In this document: positions 17,662 to 26,369 of the stretch, piece after piece
Layout: each line of letters begins with the position of its first letter
How positions within the stretch are numbered: position 1 is the stretch's first letter
Assembly: GCF_003234565.1 (NCBI RefSeq)
Contig: NZ_QKTU01000014.1
Coordinates: 1 to 64,000 of the forward strand
DNA: 64,000 nucleotides
Direction of reading: 5' to 3'
Origin: Curtobacterium sp. MCBD17_013
GTDB lineage: Bacteria; Actinomycetota; Actinomycetes; Actinomycetales; Microbacteriaceae
Notes under the pieces: generated by a model
What the model was told of the DNA's origin: nothing
Databases searched by the model: none
Seen by the model: only the letters and a program-made list of their open reading frames with translations
Translations under genes and position numbers: made by a program

Positions 17662-18399
17662 CTACCGGGAGGCGCGGTGCGCGTAGGTCACGTAGGGCAC
17701 CGCGATCACGTCACCGGAGAGCGCGGGGTCACCGTCCAGGAGGTGCTCGATCCGATCGAGCAAGGCCTGGCGCTCCACCGCCTCGAGCGTGCTCACGTAG
17801 CTGCGGGACGCCACCATCGCCAGGAACTCCTCCCGGCTCTGCTCGTGCACCCAGCGGACCTCGTGCCGCTCGTGCCTGGCGAACGGCGGCGCGAACGCCG
17901 GGTGCTCGACGCCCATCACGCGCTCACCGGGCTGGTGCATGAGGGCGCTCATGCGCGCGACCCACGGCACGGTCTCGTCCCGGAGGTTCCAGACGAGCCC
18001 GAGCGTGCCGTCCGGCCGGAGCACCCGGCCTATCTCCCGCGACGCCGCGACCGGGTCCATCCAGTGCCACGCCTGGGCCACGACCACGGCGTCGGCCCAG
18101 TCGTCCTCCAGCGGGATCGCCTCGCCCGTGCCCTCGAGCACCGGTACGTCCGGGAGCACCCGCGCGAGTGCAGTACGCATACCGGGATCGGGCTCGACCG
18201 CGAGGACCTCGGCGGCGAGCGTCGTCAGCACCCTCGTCGCCTTGCCGGTCCCGGCACCGAGGTCGACCACGCGCGACGCGCCAGGCGGCAGCACCCAGGC
18301 GATCGCTTCGGCGGGGTAGCCGGGACGCCCCCGTTCGTACACGTCGGCGACGGCGCCGAAGGACAAGGCGTTCCGGTCATGGTGCTCGTCGTGCTGCAT
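17662..18399 (-). CDS. Class I SAM-dependent methyltransferase
   Basis: A 245-residue methyltransferase of the UbiE/Methyltransf_11 type. Motif I is VVDLGAGTGKA (about 44-54), the acidic motif II is LAVEPDPGM, and motif IV/V follows with ADAVVVAQAWHWMDP and REIGRVLRPDGTLGLVW, the last being typical of the family. It is a soluble protein and the acceptor is unknown. It lies on the minus strand ending at a hairpin shared with the large surface protein, and is separated from the upstream small gene by about 120 bases. Confidence 0.85.
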   Translation of the reverse strand: MQHDEHHDRNALSFGAVADVYERGRPGYPAEAIAWVLPPGASRVVDLGAGTGKATRVLTTLAAEVLAVEPDPGMRTALARVLPDVPVLEGTGEAIPLEDDWADAVVVAQAWHWMDPVAASREIGRVLRPDGTLGLVWNLRDETVPWVARMSALMHQPGERVMGVEHPAFAPPFARHERHEVRWVHEQSREEFLAMVASRSYVSTLEAVERQALLDRIEHLLDGDPALSGDVIAVPYVTYAHRASR

Positions 18400-18523
18400 G
18401 CCGACAGCCTCGCACGTGGTCGCGCGACCGGAGCGGCCGGTCGGACGCCCTGAACCACCGCCCGCTCGGTCGCCCCGGTCGCCCCGGTCGTGCTCGCACG
18501 CTTCGAGGCGGACGCGTCCGCGC

Positions 18524-18766
18524 TCAGTCGAGGACCGGTTGACCCACCGCGATGCGCCGAGCGTCGTCACGCAGCCGACGGAACTCGGCGATCGCCTCGT
18601 CGTCGGAGATGACGGCTGCCTCGAACCGGTCGCCGACGGCCAGCAGTCGGAGGCGCTCCCGCGCCGCCTGCGCGGGATCCATGCTGGACGCGTCGTCGAT
18701 CGCCTCGTTCGCCTCGAGGCGCGCGAGCAGTGTGGCGCGGTTCCAGCGGTGCAGTGCGAAGGCCAT
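18524..18766 (-). CDS. Hypothetical small protein
   Basis: I do not recognise this 80-residue protein. It begins MAFALHRWNRATLLARLEA, is rich in Ala, Arg and acidic residues, has no membrane segment or signal, and looks largely helical (DEAIAEFRRLRDDARRIA near the C-terminus). Codon usage matches the neighbours. The ATG at 18766 is preceded by GGGAACGGA; an in-frame TTG at 18799 would add 11 residues. It sits between the methyltransferase and hrpA on the same strand without overlap. Confidence 0.6.
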   Translation of the reverse strand: MAFALHRWNRATLLARLEANEAIDDASSMDPAQAARERLRLLAVGDRFEAAVISDDEAIAEFRRLRDDARRIAVGQPVLD

Positions 18767-18913
18767 CTCGGTTCCGTTCCCCGTAGCGGAGCTCGACAAC
18801 GTCCGCGCACGGACGCCGCCCGACCACCGGGCGTGCTCATCACGCTAGACCGACTGGACGGCCGGACAGTCGCTCGGCGGCGAAGACTCGGTGACCGCAC
18901 GGCCCGACGTAAC

Positions 18914-18954
18914 ACCCCCGAAAGACGCGGACACATGCCGGAAAAAGCGGGGGT
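18914..18954 (-). terminator. Possible hrpA terminator
   Basis: ACCCCCG (18914-18920) pairs with CGGGGGT (18948-18954) around a 27-base loop containing GAAAAAG. It lies about 80 bases past the hrpA stop. The stem is short. Confidence 0.35.
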
Positions 18955-19031
18955 CGTGGCGGCGCTCCGACGGGGGGCACGGGTCCCCAGAACGGCCGAC
19001 ACGGCAGGTCGCCCGGCACGCCGATCGGGGT

Positions 19032-22000
19032 TCAGACCGACGCGAGCACCTTCGCGATCCGCTGCAGGCTCACCGTCTCGGCGGGCCGGAGCTCTTGGGC
19101 GAACAGGGAGATCCGGAACTCCTCGAGCATCCACCGTGCGTGCACGAGCTCGGCGGGCGCACCGGGCTGCGGCGGGAAGGTCCCCCCGGCCTCGAGGTAC
19201 CGGGTCGTGGCGGTCTCGACGTCCCGCAACCAGGCACGGTCCCGGCCGGGGTTCTGCTGGAGCTTCGCCACCCGGGCCTCGACACCCTGCAGGTACACGC
19301 GGAGTCGACGCAGCCGGTCGATGCCCGTCGCCGCGACGAAGCCCGGGAACACGAGCCGTTCCATCTGCTGCCGCATGTCCGTGAGCGCCGGGAGCAGGGC
19401 CATCGACGTGGCGGCCTTCAACGCGCGCTCGGCACCACGCCACGCCGTGAGGACGGCCGCGACCTCGGACACCGCTCCGAACATGGTGTCCACCACGGTC
19501 GCCGACACGGCGTCCCGGGTCGCCTCGAACTCCGCACGCGTGAACACCAGCCCGTCCGGGTGCCGTCGCCGCACGCCGGCGTCCACCACCGCCGCGAGGA
19601 CGTCGTCGAAGAGCGCCGTCGTCGACGGGTACGGACTCGTCGCGAGGGCGAGCTTCTCCTGCGCGGTCAGGTGCGACTGGATGTAGCTCACCGGACTCGG
19701 CACGGCGAGCATGACGAGTCGACGGACCCCCGCTGGCATCTGCACCGCCCGGTCGGCTGCCGTCGCGAGCAGCCGGACCGCCACCGACTTCCCCTCGTCG
19801 ACCAGTGCCGGGTACGCGCGGATCGTGCCGCCGGCCTGGCGAGTGTCCAGCACCTGGGGCAGGTCGGCCTCGGGCCAGGTGGTGAGTCCGGAGCGCTCCG
19901 CGGTCCCGGGGACCGGAGCCGCGCCTCCCGATCGGGAGGGACGGCTCGCCGCCCGCGCGACGCTCGCCTGCGTCCGCTCCTTGAGCTGCTCCTGCAGCGT
20001 CCCGAGCGCCTTGCCGGACCCGACGCGGCGGCCGCGCTCGTCGACGACCGTGTACGTGGGCAGGAGGTGCGGTGGCACGCGCTCCATGTCGAAGTCGGCC
20101 TCGGTCACCGGCACGTGCACCATGCGCTGGATCGCCGCGGCGAGCGTCGAGCGGAACGACTCGGTCGGCTCGGCCGGCGCGTCGTCCGGCAGCACCGCCA
20201 CGAGCTTCTCCGCCCAGTCGGCCGCGGGCACCACGTTCTTGCGGATCTGCTTCGGGAGCGCCCGGATGAGCGCCGTCACGAGTTCCTTCCGCAGCCCCGG
20301 CACCTGCCAGTCGAAGCCGTCCTCGCGCATGCGGGGGAGCAGCGGCAGGGGCACCTGCACGGACACGCCGTCGTCCTCGGCGCCCGGCTCGAACCGGTAG
20401 CGGAGCGCCAGACGCTGGTCGCCCTGTCGCCACTGCGTCGGGTACTCGGACTCGTCCTGCGCAGCCTCGGCGGCGGACTCGTCGAGCAGGTCCTCTCGGC
20501 GCATCGTCAGCAGGTCCGGGCGGTCCCGGCGCTCTCGGCGCCACCAGCCCTCGAACCCCCGGGTGGTCGCGACATCGGCGGGTATCCGGGCGTCGTAGAA
20601 GTCGAACACGCGCTCGTCGTCGAGCAGGATGTCGCGGCGGCGGGTGCGCTCCTCGAGCTGCTCGAGTTCCTTCCGGAGCCTGCGGTTCGCCCGGTCGAAC
20701 GCCTGCGGGGAGTCCCACTCGCCCTCGACCAGGGCATGCCGGATGAACAGCTCGCGTGCGTGCACCGGGTCGATGCGGGCGTACTGCACGCGCCGTCGCG
20801 CGACGATCGGCACGCCGAACAGCGTCACGCGCTCGTAGGCCACGACGGCGCCCTGTTTCTTCTCCCAGTGGGGTTCCCCGTAGGTGCGCTTGAGGAGGTC
20901 CCCGGCGAGCGGTTCCGCCCAGGCCGGGTCGATCCTCCCGACCGTGCGCGCGAAGAGGCGACTCGTCTCGACGAGTTCGGCGGCCATCACCGCATCCGGC
21001 TGCTTCTTCGCCAGCACGCTCCCGGGGAACAGGACGAAGCGGGTGTTGCGCGAACCGAGGTAGTCGCGTTTCTCGCGGTCCCGCAACCCGATCTGACTGA
21101 GCAGGCCCGACAGCAGCGCGCGGTGGACGGCGTCCGGGTCGTCCTTGCGTTCCGTCCCGACGTGCACCCCGACCTGCTTGGCGGCCCGTGACAACTGCCG
21201 GTACAGGTCCTGCCACTCGCGGATCCGCAGGTAGTTGAGGAACTCGGAGCGGACCTCGCGGCGGAACGCACTCGAGCTGAGCTCCGTCTGCCGGTCCTCG
21301 ATGTGGTTCCAGAGCGTCAGGAGGGTCAGGAAGTCACTCGTCGGATCGGAGAACCGTGCATGCAGCTGGTCGGCACGGGCCCGCTGCTCGAGCGGGCGTT
21401 CCCTCGGGTCCTGGATGCTCAGGGAGGCGACGATCGCGATGACCTCGCGGCCGACGCCCTGCCGGCCCGCCTCGAGCACCATGCGTCCGAGGCGGGGGTC
21501 GATCGGCAACCGGGTCAGCTGCTGGCCCGTGCGGGTGATCGCGCCCTGCTTGTCCACGGCCTGGAGCTCGCGGAGCAGGTCGAGGCCGTCCTTGACGCCC
21601 CGCGAGTCCGGGGGTTGCAGGAACGGGAACGCGCCGATGTCGCCGAAGCCGAGCGAGATCATCTGCAGGATCACCGCGGCCAGGTTCGTGCGGAGGATCT
21701 CGGGGTCCGTGTACTCGGGGCGGCGGGCGAAGTCGTCCTCGGAGTAGAGGCGGATCGCGATGCCCGGGCTCGTGCGGCCGGACCGGCCCGACCGCTGGTT
21801 CGCGCTCGCCTGCGAGATCGCCTCGATCGGCAGCCGCTGCACCTTCGCACGTGGGGAGTACCGCGAGATGCGCGCGGTGCCGGTGTCCACGACGTATCGG
21901 ATCCCGGGCACGGTCAAGCTCGTCTCGGCGACGTTCGTCGCGAGCACCACGCGCCTGCGGACGCCCGGCGTGCTGCTCCGCTGGAACACGCGATGTTGGT

Positions 22001-22880
22001 CCGCCGCGGACAGCCGCCCGTACAGCGGCAGGACCTCGGTGCCCGGGTACCGCTTGCCCTCGATGGCGTCCTGGGCGTCGCGGATCTCGTTCTCGCCGGA
22101 CAGGAACACGAGCACGTCGCCGGGTTCCTCGCGCGCCAGTTCCTCGAGCGCGTCCGTGATGCCCTGCAGGAAGTCGCGGTCGTCGGGGGAGCCGACGCGG
22201 GTACTCCGCCCGGCGTCACCGGTGCGTGCGTCGTCCTCGTCGAGATCGGCGTCCACGTCGGCGTCGGCGTCGGTGCCGTCCTCGGCGACGAGGGGCCGGT
22301 AGCGGATCTCGACCGGGAACGTCCGGCCCGAGACCTCGATGATCGGTGCCCCGTCGAAGTGCCGGGAAAACGACGCGGGGTCGATCGTCGCGCTCGTGAT
22401 GATCACCTTGAGGTCGGGGCGCCGCGGCAACAGCCGCTTCAGGTACCCGAGCAGGAAGTCGATCGTCAACGACCGCTCGTGCGCCTCGTCGATGATGATC
22501 GTGTCGTAGCGCTGGAGGTCGCGGTCGTGGTGGATCTCGTTGAGCAGGATCCCGTCGGTCATGAGCTTGACCCGGGTGTTCGCCGAGACCTTGTCGGTGA
22601 ACCGCACCTGGTACCCGACGAGGTCGCCGAGGTCGCTCCCGAGCTCCTCGGCCACGCGCTCCGCGATGGTCCGCGCCGCGATCCGCCGTGGCTGGGTGTG
22701 TCCGATGTGCTCGCGTCCGAGTTCGAGGCAGATCTTCGGCAGCTGCGTCGTCTTGCCGGACCCGGTCGCGCCGGCGACGATGACGACCTGGTGGTCGCGG
22801 ATCGCGGCGGCGATGTCGTCGCGCCGCTGCGACACGGGCAGGTCCGGCGGGTACGAGATCGCGATCGGGGTGGTCGGCAT
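19032..22880 (-). CDS. hrpA: ATP-dependent RNA helicase HrpA
   Basis: A 1282-residue DEAH-box helicase of full HrpA length. Walker A GATGSGKTTQ is at 37-46, DEAH at 131-134, motif III SAT near 164, and motif VI QRSGRSGRTSPG near 385, followed by the helicase-associated and OB-type domains and the long C-terminal HrpA region. HrpA unwinds RNA and is linked to mRNA processing and ribosome rescue in other bacteria. An Asp-rich insertion (about 200-236) lies between the two RecA-like lobes and is likely a disordered linker. The ATG has GGAGGG four bases upstream. It is monocistronic or loosely coupled to the DUF255 gene upstream. Confidence 0.95.
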   Translation of the reverse strand: MPTTPIAISYPPDLPVSQRRDDIAAAIRDHQVVIVAGATGSGKTTQLPKICLELGREHIGHTQPRRIAARTIAERVAEELGSDLGDLVGYQVRFTDKVSANTRVKLMTDGILLNEIHHDRDLQRYDTIIIDEAHERSLTIDFLLGYLKRLLPRRPDLKVIITSATIDPASFSRHFDGAPIIEVSGRTFPVEIRYRPLVAEDGTDADADVDADLDEDDARTGDAGRSTRVGSPDDRDFLQGITDALEELAREEPGDVLVFLSGENEIRDAQDAIEGKRYPGTEVLPLYGRLSAADQHRVFQRSSTPGVRRRVVLATNVAETSLTVPGIRYVVDTGTARISRYSPRAKVQRLPIEAISQASANQRSGRSGRTSPGIAIRLYSEDDFARRPEYTDPEILRTNLAAVILQMISLGFGDIGAFPFLQPPDSRGVKDGLDLLRELQAVDKQGAITRTGQQLTRLPIDPRLGRMVLEAGRQGVGREVIAIVASLSIQDPRERPLEQRARADQLHARFSDPTSDFLTLLTLWNHIEDRQTELSSSAFRREVRSEFLNYLRIREWQDLYRQLSRAAKQVGVHVGTERKDDPDAVHRALLSGLLSQIGLRDREKRDYLGSRNTRFVLFPGSVLAKKQPDAVMAAELVETSRLFARTVGRIDPAWAEPLAGDLLKRTYGEPHWEKKQGAVVAYERVTLFGVPIVARRRVQYARIDPVHARELFIRHALVEGEWDSPQAFDRANRRLRKELEQLEERTRRRDILLDDERVFDFYDARIPADVATTRGFEGWWRRERRDRPDLLTMRREDLLDESAAEAAQDESEYPTQWRQGDQRLALRYRFEPGAEDDGVSVQVPLPLLPRMREDGFDWQVPGLRKELVTALIRALPKQIRKNVVPAADWAEKLVAVLPDDAPAEPTESFRSTLAAAIQRMVHVPVTEADFDMERVPPHLLPTYTVVDERGRRVGSGKALGTLQEQLKERTQASVARAASRPSRSGGAAPVPGTAERSGLTTWPEADLPQVLDTRQAGGTIRAYPALVDEGKSVAVRLLATAADRAVQMPAGVRRLVMLAVPSPVSYIQSHLTAQEKLALATSPYPSTTALFDDVLAAVVDAGVRRRHPDGLVFTRAEFEATRDAVSATVVDTMFGAVSEVAAVLTAWRGAERALKAATSMALLPALTDMRQQMERLVFPGFVAATGIDRLRRLRVYLQGVEARVAKLQQNPGRDRAWLRDVETATTRYLEAGGTFPPQPGAPAELVHARWMLEEFRISLFAQELRPAETVSLQRIAKVLASV

Positions 22881-22962
22881 GAGCCCTCCAGTCTACGTCG
22901 CGTGGCTCCACCCGGGGGCCCGCGGGGTCGTGGCGGCCTGCGGTGGCCGGGGAGCGGTCCGG

Positions 22963-24864
22963 TCAGGCGGACAGGCTCGCTGCGAGTGCGTCGATCGTCC
23001 GCGCCGGTAACGCGCAGACCATGTCGTGACACACGTAGGCCGCGGGGGCGAGCGCATCGCGGTCGACGAACAGCTCGAAGCCCGCAGCGGCGAAGGCGCG
23101 GGCCTGCTCGGGTGTCACCACCGCGACGAGCGTGCCGGGACGTCGCTCGGCCACGCCGCGACGGGCCATCGGGTCGTCGGGGTGCTCGACCACCACGACG
23201 ACCTCGCGACTCGGTCGAGCGAGCTCGAGCGCGAGCCCGAGAGCATCGGCGTGGCCGAGGGGTTGCCGCAGTCCGTCGTTCGCCCGGCCGGCGACCAGCT
23301 GAGCGGCGATGGAGCGGTACCGGGAGTCGCCGGTCAACTCCGCGAGGCGGGCAGCCGCACCCGCGAGTCCCATCGAGCCGCTCCGCAGCGCCGTCTGGGG
23401 TTGCTCGCCGGCATCGGTGCCTGCGGCCGCGAGGACCGGATCCGCACCCACCACCACCCGAGCCCGGCCCGTGTCGTCGAGCGTGACGGCATCGTCGACG
23501 ATGGTCCGCGCCGCCGTCGCGTACCGGGCCTCTCCGCTGGCGAGCGCGAGCTCGGCCAGCCCCTCGGCGAACAGCCCGATGTCCTCGAGTGCGGGCCCCG
23601 CGGCGGAGGGTCCCCGGGGCGTCGAGGACCGGATGACGACCGCACCGTCGCGGACGTGTGTCGCGAGGAGACGGTCAGCGGCGCTGCGAGCGTCCTCGAT
23701 CATGGTGGGATCAGCGAGCGCCGCCCCGGCGATCGCGAGGGCACGGATGGCGAGTCCGTTCCAGCCGGTGAGCACGTGGTCGTCGAGCGGCGGCGGGTCG
23801 AGCCGAGCGCGACCCGCGGCGTCCTCGCGGTACCACGCACCCTCGACGCGTCGGCCGTCGATGGTGCTCTCGCTGTCCTGCGCCGCGACGAACACACCGT
23901 CCGCCGTCCGCAGCACGGCGTGCAGGAACCGGGCGATGCCGCGCGCGAGCTCCGGCGCGATGCCGTCGGGGCGATGTCGGGCGAGGGCACCAGCGGTCGC
24001 GAGCAGCCCCGCGTTGTCGTACAGCATCCGCTCGTAGTGCGGCACGCTCCAGTCACGCCGGGTGGCGTAGCGGAAGACGCCGCCGTCGAGGGGGTCGAGG
24101 AGGTCGGACCCGGCGATCGCGGTCAGGGTTCGTTCCGCCAGGTCGAGCGCCTGCGCGTCGCCGTCGGCACCGGCATCGACGAGGAACTCGAGCAACGGCG
24201 CGTTCGGGAACTTCGGGGCCGACCCGAAGCCACCGAACTCCCGGTCCTCGGCCTCCGCCAGTCGGTCCACGACCGCGTGCACCGCCGACGGATCCGGGAG
24301 GGCCGTGGCGGGGCCGCCCCGAGCCTCCGAGCCGGCGTCGTCCGCGCCGCCACCCGCCTGTGACTGTGCGGTGATGGCGGCGGCGATGCCGTCGGCGTTC
24401 TGGTCGACCTCGTCCCGCCGGTCCGTCCAGGCCTCGCGCACCGCGCCGAGCACCTGCCGGAACGAGGGGTGCCCCTGCACGGGTTCGGGCGGGAAGTAGG
24501 TGCCCGCGTAGAACACCCGGCCCCCCGGTGTCATGAAGACGCTGAGCGGCCAGCCGAGGTTCTGGGTGAACGCGCTCGCGCCGATCATGGCGCTGGAGTC
24601 GACGTCCGGGCGTTCTTCGCGGTCGACCTTGACCGACACGAAGTCCCGACGGAGTTCGTCGGCGATCGCCGGGTCGGAGAACGACTCACGGGCCATGACG
24701 TGGCACCAGTGACAGGTGGCGTAGCCGATCGACACGAACACGGGGACGTCGCGCTCCGCGGCCTCGGCGAACGCCTCCGTGCCCCACTCCCGCCAGTCCA
24801 CGGGGTTGTCGGCATGGGCTCGCAGGTAGGGACTGACGGCGGTGCCGAGACGGTTGTCGCTCAT
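22963..24864 (-). CDS. DUF255 thioredoxin-domain protein (YyaL/SPATA20-like)
   Basis: A 633-residue protein with an N-terminal thioredoxin-like DUF255 domain carrying CHWCHVM (Cys51 and Cys54) and a long C-terminal alpha/alpha-barrel that resembles N-acylglucosamine epimerase and cellobiose epimerase folds. The opening [21 protein letters not shown] is typical of the family, which is conserved from bacteria to mammals without a settled biochemical role. There is no signal peptide, so it is cytosolic. It sits upstream of hrpA on the same strand with about 80 bases between. The family call is firm, the function open. Confidence 0.92.
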   Translation of the reverse strand: MSDNRLGTAVSPYLRAHADNPVDWREWGTEAFAEAAERDVPVFVSIGYATCHWCHVMARESFSDPAIADELRRDFVSVKVDREERPDVDSSAMIGASAFTQNLGWPLSVFMTPGGRVFYAGTYFPPEPVQGHPSFRQVLGAVREAWTDRRDEVDQNADGIAAAITAQSQAGGGADDAGSEARGGPATALPDPSAVHAVVDRLAEAEDREFGGFGSAPKFPNAPLLEFLVDAGADGDAQALDLAERTLTAIAGSDLLDPLDGGVFRYATRRDWSVPHYERMLYDNAGLLATAGALARHRPDGIAPELARGIARFLHAVLRTADGVFVAAQDSESTIDGRRVEGAWYREDAAGRARLDPPPLDDHVLTGWNGLAIRALAIAGAALADPTMIEDARSAADRLLATHVRDGAVVIRSSTPRGPSAAGPALEDIGLFAEGLAELALASGEARYATAARTIVDDAVTLDDTGRARVVVGADPVLAAAGTDAGEQPQTALRSGSMGLAGAAARLAELTGDSRYRSIAAQLVAGRANDGLRQPLGHADALGLALELARPSREVVVVVEHPDDPMARRGVAERRPGTLVAVVTPEQARAFAAAGFELFVDRDALAPAAYVCHDMVCALPARTIDALAASLSA

Positions 24865-25018
24865 GGGCCCAGCCTTGCACCGAGGCCGCGCGCGTGGTCC
24901 CAGGCCGTCCCGGCTGTGGAGAGTGCCCGCTTCCGGTTGACGTTGTGGACGTCACGCAGGGAATCGAGGAGGGCTGCCCCCGGTGCCCCGTCCGATCCTC
25001 GGGGCACCACGCTGTCGG

Positions 25019-25024
25019 TACAGT
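25019..25024 (+). promoter_or_regulatory. -10 box for the 25031 membrane protein
   Basis: TACAGT ends 6 bases before the GTG at 25031 and supports that start with a leaderless message. Confidence 0.45.
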
Positions 25025-25030
25025 CGCCCT

Positions 25031-25723
25031 GTGCCGACTGCGGATGACGACGGGGACGCCCTCGACGCGCAGCTTGCCCCGCTGCACCCCCATACGCCTG
25101 CGCGCATCCAGGAGTGGTTGCTGCCGTCGGTCCTGCTCGGCCTCGCGGCGGCGGCGGTCATCGTCGGTGTCGTCACGATCGGTGCGCGCGGCGGGCTCCA
25201 CGCGCTCGGATGGGCCACGGTCACGGCTGCCGTCCTGGTGATCGTCGACGCCGTCACGCTCGGTGCGCTCGGTCATCGCGCCTGGCTTCGCCTCACGCCT
25301 CGTTCGGTCGGGGTCTACCTGCGCTTCACGGTCTCCTCGCGCGCGGGCGTCGTCGCGGTCGCGTTGGTCCTCGGTTCGCTCGCTGGCCTCGGGATCGTTC
25401 TCTACCCGGCCGCGGTCATCGGGGTCTCCGGCCTCCGCGCCCGGCCATTGCCGCTGGCGCGCGAGGCGGCCGAGCTCGAGCGTCGGCTCCGTCGGACCAC
25501 CACCCGAGCAGCCCTGCTCAACGCCGTGATCATGATCGTGCTGCCGGTGACCCTCGGCCTCATCGTTCGGGCCCAGAGGACCGCTCCGAACCTCATCGAG
25601 CAGGCCTGGACCGTGCAGGCCGTGATCCTCCCGGCAGTGGGGCTCGCGCTCGGGGCGTGGGCACTGCTCCGCCTGCGCGCGTCGGACACCCGCGCGCACG
25701 TGGAGGACGCGCCCGACCACTGA
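25031..25723 (+). CDS. Hypothetical polytopic membrane protein
   Basis: I do not recognise a family for this 230-residue protein. After a charged N-terminus (to about 28) it has roughly six hydrophobic stretches: LLPSVLLGLAAAAVIVGVV, a second around TVTAAVLVIVDAVTLG, two between about 105 and 140 (VVAVALVLGSLAGLGIVLYP), then AVIMIVLPVTLGLIV-like and AVILPAVGLALGAWALL near the end. A cytosolic basic loop (ELERRLRRTTTR) lies between. The GTG start follows a -10 box by six bases. It ends seven bases from the convergent tetR stop. Confidence 0.7.
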   Translation: MPTADDDGDALDAQLAPLHPHTPARIQEWLLPSVLLGLAAAAVIVGVVTIGARGGLHALGWATVTAAVLVIVDAVTLGALGHRAWLRLTPRSVGVYLRFTVSSRAGVVAVALVLGSLAGLGIVLYPAAVIGVSGLRARPLPLAREAAELERRLRRTTTRAALLNAVIMIVLPVTLGLIVRAQRTAPNLIEQAWTVQAVILPAVGLALGAWALLRLRASDTRAHVEDAPDH

Positions 25724-25730
25724 GTGCCGA

Positions 25731-26276
25731 TCAGGAGGCACCGAACGGCACGAACGACCGAGCGGCCCGCGCCCAATCCGTGGCGAGCCCGCCGACGTCG
25801 AGCGCGGCGAGGGTGTTCATGAGCATCCCGAGGCCGATGAAGGTCTTGACGGGCACGTCGTCCATCCCCGACCGTTCGGCCACCGTGTTCCACAATCGGC
25901 CGAACACGTCCTGCATCGCCGCGCGGACCGCCGGGTCCGCGCACGCCGCGAAGCCCTGCATCTGCAACAACAGCCGGTCCCGGTCGCCGAGGAGTTCCAC
26001 GTACGCGTCGCCCATCGCCGTCAGGGCCTCGGCACCGGTGCGTCCCGCTGCCGCTGCGACCATGCCCTCGGTGAGTCGGTCGCACGCGGCGACGACGACG
26101 TCGATGAACAGGGCGCGCTTGTTGCCGAAGAGCCGGAAGACGTACGCCTCGCTGATGCCGACCTCGCGCGCGATGGTGTCGATCGACACCCCGTGCAGTC
26201 CCGAACGGGCGAACGCCACGGTCGCTGCTCGGCGGATCTGATCGCGTCGTTCGTCGGCGGTTCCGCGACCGGCCAT
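25731..26276 (-). CDS. TetR-family repressor of the esterase gene
   Basis: A 181-residue TetR protein. Residues about 10-55 form the helix-turn-helix (TIAREVGISEAYVFRLFGNKRALF); the rest is a helical ligand domain. It is transcribed away from the carboxylesterase gene, and the intergenic region holds two copies of a TGTGAG-type palindrome (26307-26326 and 26333-26350), so it probably represses both itself and the esterase. The inducer is unknown, perhaps an esterase substrate. Confidence 0.9.
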   Translation of the reverse strand: MAGRGTADERRDQIRRAATVAFARSGLHGVSIDTIAREVGISEAYVFRLFGNKRALFIDVVVAACDRLTEGMVAAAAGRTGAEALTAMGDAYVELLGDRDRLLLQMQGFAACADPAVRAAMQDVFGRLWNTVAERSGMDDVPVKTFIGLGMLMNTLAALDVGGLATDWARAARSFVPFGAS

Positions 26277-26306
26277 GGCGTCCTCCTGGAGTCCGTGCTG
26301 TCACTT

Positions 26307-26326
26307 GTGTGAGCGGTCGCTCACAC
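26307..26326. promoter_or_regulatory. TetR operator O1
   Basis: GTGTGAGCG and CGCTCACAC are perfect nine-base arms around GT, located 30 bases upstream of the tetR start and about 43 upstream of the esterase start. Confidence 0.7.
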
Positions 26327-26332
26327 GTAAGT

Positions 26333-26350
26333 TGTAAGTGACCACTCACA
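26333..26350. promoter_or_regulatory. TetR operator O2
   Basis: TGTAAGTGACCACTCACA, read on the other strand, matches 15 of the central 18 bases of O1. It lies 19 bases before the esterase ATG, where bound repressor would block transcription or its start. Confidence 0.6.
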
Positions 26351-26369
26351 GTACCGTGGAGGAGCAGCG

